From NCBI GenBank assembly GCA_945787305.1, contig CALZIH010000329.1:1-6328 (forward strand): a DNA stretch of 6,328 bases. Direction: 5' to 3'. The notes beneath the pieces are model-generated. The model did no database searches. It saw nothing but the letters and a program-made list of their open reading frames with translations, and was not told where the DNA came from. Each line of letters starts with the position of its first letter. Positions within the stretch are counted from its first letter, which is position 1. Origin of the DNA: an uncultured Desulfobulbaceae bacterium (GTDB lineage: Bacteria; Desulfobacterota; Desulfobulbia; Desulfobulbales; Desulfobulbaceae). A program made the position numbers and the translations under genes. Positions 1-5,831 of this stretch are shown here, in pieces.

Positions 1-970
1 TTACGCTTTGCAGCCCTAATTGATAGAGGTTGGGGATTCCTGTAAGATCTGAAAGGATATAATATCCGTCAAAACGCATCAATGGATTGGCATTAAAAAG
101 CAGGGAACTGATGCCGGCAATGATGACCGTTCGGTGGGCAATCATTCCCGTGGTCGAATCAGGATCGCGTTGCCACATGAGCAGGGCTATCCAGGCAATG
201 CCGAGTTCAATGAACATGCCGGCCACGGCCACGTGGATCCGTTGCCAGCGGGACGGAAATTTCCAGGAGGCTGTCGCGTTGACATATGTAAGTGGAATAA
301 AGAGAATGAACAGAAGCCCTGCCTCAAAAACTTTGCCGCCGTAGCGGTAGCAGACCAGGGCATGGAACAATTCATGAACGACCTTCAATCCGAGCCAGAT
401 CATCCAGAGGAGCAGGAGATTCATCGGGGAAAAAAACCCGGTGGTTTGACCGGTAAACTCCTGCCAATGGGAAGTGAGTGTAGACAGGGCGAGAAATCCG
501 GTGAACAACCACAACAGAGCAAAGAAAGGGCCGGTAAGCCAATGCAGCCAGGGTGAGGTTTTGCGGAGAAATGAGTCGGGGTTGAATAGCGGAATCTTAA
601 ACGATATCAGATTCATCCGGTTGAATTTGCGCATGTCCTGTATCTGTTTTTCGCGGTTCAGCAGGTTGGTCAAGGTTTCCGGATTATTGGTCTGCAACAG
701 TTCCTTACCTGCCAGCCAGGAAAGAATGGTCTGTGCGTGTTCAGCCGTCAGTTCAATATCCGTATCTGCAGCTGTCCGTGTCAGGAGGTCCTCAAACGAT
801 GCAGACTGGTTGAGGTTGGCAAGCAGGAGGTATTCTTCAGGGCCAACTCGGTAGTAGATGTTTCGGGCTGTATCCTCGAGAATATAATGCGACTGGTTTG
901 CGTCGTGAACTGGGGTGAATCGAAGTCCGGGACGTAGGCGGGGCAGTGCGCTGAGGTGAGCGGAGTCCAT
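1..970 (-). CDS. M50 (site-2 protease-like) membrane metallopeptidase with PqqD-like N-terminal domain, 3' end cut off by window
   Basis: The frame starts at ATG 970 and is still open at position 1, giving 323 residues without the C-terminus. Residues about 11-95 resemble a PqqD-like winged-helix domain (RLRPGLRF, then YILED, then YYRVGPEEYLLL). Hydrophobic segments lie near 142-165, 183-205, 214-232, 246-265 and 281-293. The zinc motif HELFH is at 199-203, and the second M50 motif NANPLMRFDG at 293-302 supplies the third metal ligand, D301. The stretch after HELFH (YRYGGKVFEAGLLF, SRWQRIHVAVAGMFIEL) is typical of the M50 branch encoded beside HlyD-like adaptors. Family knowledge: M50 enzymes cleave peptide bonds within or near the inner membrane. 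The substrate is unknown. Both metal motifs are intact, so activity is plausible. The start lies 3 nt after the stop of the GAF-adaptor with no strong Shine-Dalgarno, which suggests translational coupling. The name is sure; the role in export or maturation is inferred from neighbours. Confidence 0.9.
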   Translation of the reverse strand, partial: MDSAHLSALPRLRPGLRFTPVHDANQSHYILEDTARNIYYRVGPEEYLLLANLNQSASFEDLLTRTAADTDIELTAEHAQTILSWLAGKELLQTNNPETLTNLLNREKQIQDMRKFNRMNLISFKIPLFNPDSFLRKTSPWLHWLTGPFFALLWLFTGFLALSTLTSHWQEFTGQTTGFFSPMNLLLLWMIWLGLKVVHELFHALVCYRYGGKVFEAGLLFILFIPLTYVNATASWKFPSRWQRIHVAVAGMFIELGIAWIALLMWQRDPDSTTGMIAHRTVIIAGISSLLFNANPLMRFDGYYILSDLTGIPNLYQLGLQSV

Positions 971-973
971 GGT

Positions 974-2818
974 TCACAGCAAGGTATCAAGCAGGCGAAG
1001 GAGCGTGTACCAGGGCTTATGAAAAATGATCCAGCCCAAGGATTTAGTGCCGACATGGATTGTTGCCTTGCCTTGCATGCCGGGACGCAACTTGTTGTCT
1101 GGATTATCAAATTCGAGAACGCCGATAAATACATTTCGGTTGTTGCGCAGCTGTGCTTTCGGTTCGATACGGGAAAACTCTTTCTGCCAGAGAGCATCAG
1201 GATAAGCGTCGAAACGGACCTTAACCTGTGCCTGTTCATGAATTCGGGAGATGGTTTCTTCAGCTATGGTCACCTCAACATCCATGTTCGCCAGGGGAGC
1301 CACCTCAAACAGGGTTTGCCCTCTGCTTACCGGGCTGCCCTCAGCGCGTTGCAGGTCACCGCTGAGAACGATACCGTCAACCGGGCTGATGATGGTCAGA
1401 TGATTGAGCCGTTCCTGCAGCCGGGTCACCTGTTGTTCATATCGAAGTGCATCCAGGCGGGCCACCTGTGCTGCAGCAATATTGCCTAATGCGGTTGCCT
1501 GGTCACGCATCTTCCTTGCCTTGTCAAGTTCCGCCTGGAGAGCTGCGCGTTCAACTTCAACTTCCCGGCCGTCCAGGCGGGCAAGTATCTTGCCTTCTGT
1601 TACCGCATCTCCGGGGCGAACCATGGTTTTTTCAAGCAAACCATCATATCTGGAAACGACAAACCGGGCAATTTTCGGTCGGACGACTGCTTCTGCGGCC
1701 AAGCGGTATGGCACAGGGAGAAAAAGTAACATGAGAAAAACAGCAGCCACAGCGGCGGTTACTTTCTGTTGCAGGGACCAGTTTGTTTTTGCCTGCAAGC
1801 GACTGAGCCGGTTTGCATTTACTTTGCTGGAATTTGTGAGGCAGGGCAACAGTTCGCTCAGCAGGGTACTATAGCCTTGCAAGGTGCGTAGCGACTCTTT
1901 GGTCTCGGCGGCTGTATTCCAGATAAGTAGCAAAACAGCCTGTACTGTCCCGTCAGCGCTTGCAAGGGGCTGGGTCACAACTCGAGCCCCGCCATGACTG
2001 CGGCCAATCTCTTCAAGCACCAGCGAAGTGCGGAATACCCGGTCAGTATCTTCAGGCCAGCACAATGATGTATTGCGGAGGATACATTCATCGACACCTT
2101 TTTGAAGAAGCCGGATCGGCTCTGTTCGTTGGTCGAAGGAAGCGACATCGGAAACAGCAGCCAATCGACCTTTTTGGGTATCGGAAACCAGGGCCATAGC
2201 GCAGAGATCGGCACCGGTCAATAGTTTCAGAGACTGGTTCAAGTGCTGCAAACGCTCCTTACCCGGAGGCAGGGAAAAAATCCTGACCAGTTGATCAAAG
2301 AGAGGGCCGGCAGGTTCTTGCGGTGCGCTGATCTTGGCGGATGGATTTTCCTTCAGGTGCTGATCAAGTAGAGCTGCAAGTAACTGCAGGGTTACGAGAA
2401 ATGGCGAGAGTGAGTCATTTTCTGTAACGAGAAGCACAGATAGGCAACCTTTATCCTGCGGTAAAGGACAACTTATGCAGAAAATGGATGCCTTTTCGTC
2501 TACCAGCTTGTAACAGGTCCTTTCCTGTTCAAGCGCATCTGTGGCGCAATCGGCCATTTTCTGCTCAAGGGATGAGCCCAGGGCCTGCATCTGGCGGGAG
2601 AGTAGGGAAACTTCCGAATTTATTGCCTGGTCCCGGCCAATAAAATAGATAGCACCTCCGGAATTTATAAGCGCGATGGCCTGCTGGAGAAATTTATGCA
2701 ACAGCGTTCGTCGGTCATCGGAAAGAAAAGAGGTGCTGCCAAACGCTGCCGTCAGCCTCTGAAAATCAGGGGCAGTGAGTGTGAATGTTTCCTGTCTGTG
2801 TTCAGGATGTTTTGGCAC
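974..2818 (-). CDS. GAF-like domain / HlyD-type membrane-fusion adaptor fusion protein
   Basis: A 614-residue protein starting at GTG 2818. An in-frame TAA at 2827-2825 rules out a longer start, and the Shine-Dalgarno is weak. Residues about 30-155 and 175-325 look like two GAF-type sensor domains. A single membrane helix at about 354-369 (VTAAVAAVFLMLLF) is followed by PVPYRLAAEAVVRP. The periplasmic part has a split lipoyl/biotinyl-like domain (376-417 and 477-510, with ISPVDGIVLSGDL near 477-489), a short helical hairpin (418-475) and a beta-barrel-like region (511-590, ending LRPGMQGKATIHVG). The tail LGWIIFHKPWYTLLRLL (594-610) recurs in adaptors paired with M50 proteins. Expected topology is cytoplasmic GAF domains with a periplasmic adaptor. 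Five cysteines cluster at 91-125, including CISC. It probably works with the M50 gene 3 nt downstream and the TolC-like channel. The GAF ligand cannot be read from sequence, and the first GAF assignment is less certain than the adaptor part. Confidence 0.9.
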   Translation of the reverse strand: MPKHPEHRQETFTLTAPDFQRLTAAFGSTSFLSDDRRTLLHKFLQQAIALINSGGAIYFIGRDQAINSEVSLLSRQMQALGSSLEQKMADCATDALEQERTCYKLVDEKASIFCISCPLPQDKGCLSVLLVTENDSLSPFLVTLQLLAALLDQHLKENPSAKISAPQEPAGPLFDQLVRIFSLPPGKERLQHLNQSLKLLTGADLCAMALVSDTQKGRLAAVSDVASFDQRTEPIRLLQKGVDECILRNTSLCWPEDTDRVFRTSLVLEEIGRSHGGARVVTQPLASADGTVQAVLLLIWNTAAETKESLRTLQGYSTLLSELLPCLTNSSKVNANRLSRLQAKTNWSLQQKVTAAVAAVFLMLLFLPVPYRLAAEAVVRPKIARFVVSRYDGLLEKTMVRPGDAVTEGKILARLDGREVEVERAALQAELDKARKMRDQATALGNIAAAQVARLDALRYEQQVTRLQERLNHLTIISPVDGIVLSGDLQRAEGSPVSRGQTLFEVAPLANMDVEVTIAEETISRIHEQAQVKVRFDAYPDALWQKEFSRIEPKAQLRNNRNVFIGVLEFDNPDNKLRPGMQGKATIHVGTKSLGWIIFHKPWYTLLRLLDTLL

Positions 2819-2824
2819 AATGCT

Positions 2825-3124
2825 TTACTGTTTGATATCCGGGAGCTTAGCCTGGGCTTCCGCTGGAATTTTTTCACCGGCATCCTGCTGCGTGAGGATG
2901 CTGCCCAGAACTGCATGCAGGCGACGGGCGCCGGCCAGTGTCATGGCCATTCGGGTATGGATGGGCAAGATGGTTTCGTCGTTTGCCGGATCACTCAACG
3001 GACCTGAGGAAAAGTTGATGGTGACGTCTTCAGCACTGGTATTGATAATAAATTGCGAGGCAAAGAGTGCTGAGGTCTCATTGTAACGGACTTTGATCTG
3101 TTGTTGGCTCTTTTTTTCTGTCAT
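2825..3124 (-). CDS. DUF3467-like small protein
   Basis: A 99-residue protein starting at ATG 3124 (MTEKKSQQQIKVRYNE). The same frame stays open upstream to 3289, but those codons overlap the adaptor gene and read as a shadow. A GGAG at 3137-3134, 9 nt from the ATG, supports this start. The order fits my recollection of DUF3467: a KVRY opening, a short Asn/Ser-rich beta segment (FIINTSAEDVTINFSSGPL, about 25-43), then IHTRMAMTLAGARRLHAVLGSIL (about 55-77), a helix of the type that closes the family. The last 20 residues are polar. There is no signal peptide or membrane segment, so it is probably cytoplasmic. The family has no established biochemical role that I can name. The first 47 nt overlap the shifted 3' frame of the adaptor upstream, and the stop lies 6 nt from the GTG of the next gene. 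It could be a small partner of the GAF-adaptor, which is inference only. Confidence 0.8.
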   Translation of the reverse strand: MTEKKSQQQIKVRYNETSALFASQFIINTSAEDVTINFSSGPLSDPANDETILPIHTRMAMTLAGARRLHAVLGSILTQQDAGEKIPAEAQAKLPDIKQ

Positions 3125-3133
3125 GGGATTTTT

Positions 3134-3137
3134 CTCC
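3134..3137 (-). promoter_or_regulatory. Shine-Dalgarno GGAG fixing the DUF3467-like start
   Basis: On the minus strand GGAG (within CCGGAG) sits 9 nt before ATG 3124. It supports the short 99-residue form over the longer open frame that begins at 3289. It lies inside the coding tail of the disrupted adaptor. Confidence 0.6.
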
Positions 3138-3391
3138 GGAAAAATGGTCGAGGGAAAGGGTACAGCGGCTGCCGCTCTGCAGCCCATAATTTGTATTTGC
3201 CAGGATAATGCGAACCGTGGTGGTACTGCTCTGGGCATCAATGACCGGTGAGACAAAGTCGACCACTCCGGTTTCTTTGCGCCCGGCAACTTCGAGAGGG
3301 ATCTGTTGCTGTTCTTTTACTTTGCGGGCGAGATGTGGCGGGATATGAAAAAGTAGATTTTGACGACAACACCTTCTATGGGGCTGGTCAG

Positions 3392-3400
3392 CTTTTTTTT
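3392..3400 (-). other. A8-G homopolymer containing an A AAA AAG slippery heptamer in the disrupted adaptor
   Basis: In the adaptor's first frame the codons read AAA AAA AAG, so the heptamer A AAA AAG is in the phase used for -1 slippage in genes such as dnaX. A -1 shift here enters the frame of the downstream adaptor segment with no stop codon before 3080. I see no clear stimulatory hairpin, and the nearest GAGG is about 20 nt upstream, farther than usual. The motif is seen; any recoding is speculative. Confidence 0.35.
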
Positions 3401-3450
3401 GGCAATTTCTGTTTCAATGACCTCGGCTTCAAGTCGTCGTAATTGTAGTT

Positions 3451-3463
3451 TCTCTCTCTCTCT
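3451..3463. repeat. Short dinucleotide tract (TC)6T
   Basis: A run of six TC units plus T, read on the minus strand as GA repeats encoding the Arg-Glu-Arg-Glu part of the adaptor's coiled coil. It is short, and such charged coiled-coil stretches often produce runs like this. Loss of one unit would meet a TGA shortly downstream, so it does not repair the frame. Confidence 0.5.
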
Positions 3464-3853
3464 TTGTACCTCCGCCTCAGCCATGACGAGTTCGGTCCGG
3501 GCGACGTGTAATTCCTGCGGACGCACATTGCCTGTTTTTTCAAGCTCCTCCAGCATCCTGACCTTGTTTTTGCGCATGGATACCAGGGCCCGGGCCGCAT
3601 CAATGCCGCCATGGAATTTTGCGGCCTGCCGGGTCTGTTTCAAGCGGCTCTTCAACACATTGCTGTCAAGCTCGGCTAGCAGGGTGCCCTTGTTTACCGT
3701 ATCGTTTTCCCGCACATGGACGCTATCGATCCGGTCACGGTAGGGCGTAGAGATATCAACAACGCTGGCTGGTTCGAGAAAGGTCTCAAAGGTTTCGGCT
3801 GAAACCGCCCATGCCGACGAGAGAATCCAGGCTGCCATTACCATGGCAAGTGT

Positions 3854-3857
3854 TCCT
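3854..3857 (-). promoter_or_regulatory. Candidate Shine-Dalgarno AGGA for the disrupted adaptor
   Basis: On the minus strand AAAAGGA stands 9 nt before ATG 3844, the codon that leads directly into the signal peptide. The in-frame ATGs at 3922 and 3985 have poorer upstream matches. A start at 3844 leaves about 130 nt (3845-3974) after the TolC-like stop, in which I see no separate gene or hairpin terminator. Confidence 0.45.
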
Positions 3858-3974
3858 TTTATCCGGCGTTGAGCCGGGAATGCACACCTCACAAGTGGGG
3901 GGTTAGTATAAACAAAATACATCTTGAGACGTAGCGGCTGCTCTCTTGTCCGGCATGGGAACAAAGCGATCCTG

Positions 3975-5810
3975 TCATTGAGCATTTTTAGCCTGGCCAA
4001 CACGAATGACCGGCAGCTCATCTCCATCTTCTGGGTGTTCTTCTTCAATGGTAATATTATTGGTGCTGACCAGTATACCCATGGCCCTGTAGAGATTATA
4101 CAGTGAGTAATTGTAGGTTAATTCACTTTGTGCAAAAAGATCTTCGGATTCGCTCAGCCGTTCACCGGCATCCATCAAACGGTAGAGGACGTCTCCGTAC
4201 GGCTCATTGTTGGCAAGCAGGTAGTCAATCCGTGACAGTAATGCGTTAACCTCCTCGTCATCGGAGAGCATGATTTGGTAACTCTGTACCATGGAACGGT
4301 AGTTTTTGACAAGTTCACGGAAGGAAATCCGGGCCTCGAGCAATACATTTTCAACAGTGGTGTCCAACTGGTGCAGAAGTTGCCGTATCTCGAGTTTTTT
4401 TCTCAGGTTTCTTGCCTGGGCGCCGTTATTTCCAAGGGGAAACTCAAAACGCAGTCCAGCGATATAGCTGGGGCTCCCTTCGTCAAATTGATTGGAATAC
4501 GATGTCCCGTATTCGTAATCTCCTTCAAGACCCTTGACATAGGTCTGGAAAAAGAGATCCAGGTCAGGCCGAAGTTCGTTTTCAGACCGTTCCAGTCGCA
4601 GATAAGCCGATTGGATATGTTTGATAGCCTGTGCAACCTCGGGACGGTTGTTCAGAGTGGTTTGCAGAGCCTTGTCAAAACTGATATCAAACAAGGAGTG
4701 CACAGGCAGTTGGTTGGTTACCATTTCCAAACCGGATGCATTGAGTAGTTCCGGGTCATTGACCAGTGCCCTGATGCGTGACTGGGCATTGAGCATCGCA
4801 AATTCGGCCTGCATGGCGGCAAGTTCGTGCGCATTGACCTGCGATCTGGCACGCGCCAACAGGCTGGGAGGAACATCCATGGCCGTGCGTTGTTGCATTT
4901 CTTTGTAGATTTCCAGACTTTTTTCAGCAAGTCTTTTTTTCTGCAGCAGCAGAGAACGCTCAAGGTAGAGTCCCCAGTATGCGCGGGTCACCTCCAGCAG
5001 GTGACTTTCGATATTACGCCGCAACTCTTCCCCGGAAATTTTGTGATCTATGGTTGCCAGGTCAATGGGCGAGCGGTTGTAGGCGATGCCAAATCGTTTG
5101 AGGAGTGGTTGCTTGATGGTAAAGTAGGTTCCGGTGCGTGCCTGGTCTAGCGGGTTGAAATAAATCGAGTTGGTATCCATGTCACCAACATTCTGCTTCA
5201 GTTCAACCTCGGTGCCGGTAAGGAATTTCTTACGAATACCGTATTCAAGATTTTTCGAATTTTCTTTATAACGGAGGGGGCCACCTGTCTTCAGGTCGTC
5301 GCCAACGGGTTCATTCAGATCGTTCAACCGACCCTCGGCAAATACTCTGAAATCATAGGGACCTTCCGCTTCCTGGATGGTGGTTTCACGGATAAGCGGC
5401 AGATCACTGAACACCTTAATCTGTGAGGAATATTTCAGTGCCCTGGTAAAAAGCGCGGTGACATCAGTTTCAATGTTGGGAACCGCCTGGTTGATCTGGT
5501 TGTTGACCTGTGGCTGCCACCAGGGGGTGTACTCCTCGGGAATGGAACCGGAGCCGAAGGAAAGGCTGTTGTTGGAGGTTCCGGCAAAAATACTGGTATA
5601 GCTGTTTTCAGCCTGCTCCATCTGTTCTATGACGGAGCTATACCGCTTGAAGAGTTTTTCTTTCAGTTGATCGTAATCAAGTTCACTGTCTTTAGACGCC
5701 TTTACTACCACCTCGTAATCGGTAGGGGGTTCATTTTCTGCATGAACGGTGGTGATAATGCATGAGCATGTTCCTACGGCAGCCAAAGTCAGTATTGCTA
5801 ATCGGTTCAT
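3975..5810 (-). CDS. TolC-like outer membrane efflux/secretion channel with N-terminal extension
   Basis: A 611-residue protein starting at ATG 5810, with AGGA at 5820-5817 and a 6-nt spacer. Residues 1-24 form a signal peptide ending TVHA before ENEPP. Cys 15 and Cys 17 are not in a convincing lipobox, so type I cleavage is preferred. Two outer-membrane-efflux repeats are expected. The first covers about 118-355, with a beta-rich stretch (YGIRKKFLTGTEVEL, YFTIKQPLLKRFG) followed by long helices (LLEVTRAYWGLYLERSLLL). The second covers about 372-580, with NNRPEVAQA at 387-395, a beta stretch YIAGLRFEFPLGNN at 449-462 and further long helices. TolC homologues are commonly around 450-500 residues; the excess is mainly an N-terminal region (25-117) containing YDQLKEKLFKRY and a Ser/Gly/Trp-rich segment, plus an acidic tail. 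Role: exit duct working with periplasmic adaptors. It follows the Ig-like protein gene by 21 nt and precedes the broken adaptor, so co-transcription is likely. Confidence 0.93.
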   Translation of the reverse strand: MNRLAILTLAAVGTCSCIITTVHAENEPPTDYEVVVKASKDSELDYDQLKEKLFKRYSSVIEQMEQAENSYTSIFAGTSNNSLSFGSGSIPEEYTPWWQPQVNNQINQAVPNIETDVTALFTRALKYSSQIKVFSDLPLIRETTIQEAEGPYDFRVFAEGRLNDLNEPVGDDLKTGGPLRYKENSKNLEYGIRKKFLTGTEVELKQNVGDMDTNSIYFNPLDQARTGTYFTIKQPLLKRFGIAYNRSPIDLATIDHKISGEELRRNIESHLLEVTRAYWGLYLERSLLLQKKRLAEKSLEIYKEMQQRTAMDVPPSLLARARSQVNAHELAAMQAEFAMLNAQSRIRALVNDPELLNASGLEMVTNQLPVHSLFDISFDKALQTTLNNRPEVAQAIKHIQSAYLRLERSENELRPDLDLFFQTYVKGLEGDYEYGTSYSNQFDEGSPSYIAGLRFEFPLGNNGAQARNLRKKLEIRQLLHQLDTTVENVLLEARISFRELVKNYRSMVQSYQIMLSDDEEVNALLSRIDYLLANNEPYGDVLYRLMDAGERLSESEDLFAQSELTYNYSLYNLYRAMGILVSTNNITIEEEHPEDGDELPVIRVGQAKNAQ

Positions 5811-5816
5811 TCTTCT

Positions 5817-5820
5817 TCCT
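5817..5820 (-). promoter_or_regulatory. Shine-Dalgarno AGGA of the TolC-like gene
   Basis: On the minus strand AAAAGGAAG precedes ATG 5810 with a 6-nt spacer after AGGA. It lies in the 21-nt gap after the upstream stop codon. No inverted repeat is present in that gap, so readthrough transcription from the upstream gene is expected. Confidence 0.65.
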
Positions 5821-5831
5821 TTTCAAGGGTA

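Larger units (their letters stand above)
3078..3844 (-). pseudogene. HlyD/AcrA-type periplasmic adaptor, frame disrupted near 3350-3358 (probable out-of-frame deletion)
   Basis: Frame one runs from the start to TAA at 3319-3317 (175 residues from ATG 3844). It has a signal peptide (MVMAAWILSSAWAVSA, cut before ETF), the first lipoyl half (about SVVDISTPYRDRIDSVHVRENDTV and TLLAELD), a coiled-coil hairpin rich in Arg/Glu/Leu, and the second lipoyl half (LTSPIEGVVVKI). It then turns into an unrelated tail (YFFISRHISPAK). Recognisable adaptor sequence resumes in another frame from about 3356: LLFHIPPHLARKVKEQQQ, GVVDFVSPVIDA, then NYGLQSGSRCTL, ending at TGA 3080-3078. The roughly 20-30 residues this family normally has between GVVVKI and the barrel are absent, so an out-of-frame deletion fits better than a single-base error. 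The start is uncertain. ATG 3844 has AGGA 9 nt upstream and leads straight into the signal peptide; ATG 3922, 3985 and 4048 are in frame, the last two overlapping the TolC-like gene. An assembly error is the main alternative. Confidence 0.75.

Noticed and set aside
87..854. Plus-strand open frames over the left end
   Set aside because: They lie opposite the M50 gene, which carries clear HELFH and NANPLMRFDG motifs. Their translations look like shadow sequence, with no recognisable domain.
956..1874. Plus-strand open frames opposite the GAF-adaptor
   Set aside because: The minus strand here encodes a coherent adaptor with lipoyl and barrel motifs; the plus-strand products show no domain and no convincing ribosome binding site.
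3125..3289. Longer N-terminus for the DUF3467-like protein
   Set aside because: The extra 55 residues are out-of-frame adaptor sequence, while the ATG at 3124 has a well-spaced GGAG and opens directly into family-like sequence.
3451..3463. (TC)6T tract as a phase-variation switch for the broken adaptor
   Set aside because: Losing one unit gives the needed frame number, but that frame hits a TGA within about eight codons, well before the break. The tract is also short and explained by Arg-Glu coiled-coil codons.
3845..4048. Longest start (ATG 4048) for the disrupted adaptor
   Set aside because: It overlaps the TolC-like gene by 74 nt and would bury the signal peptide behind about 68 residues of unconvincing sequence.
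5761..5766. Lipoprotein signal in the TolC-like protein (Cys 15/17)
   Set aside because: The residues before the cysteines (VGT-C and TCS-C) do not fit the usual lipobox, whereas TVHA followed by ENE is a good type I cleavage site.
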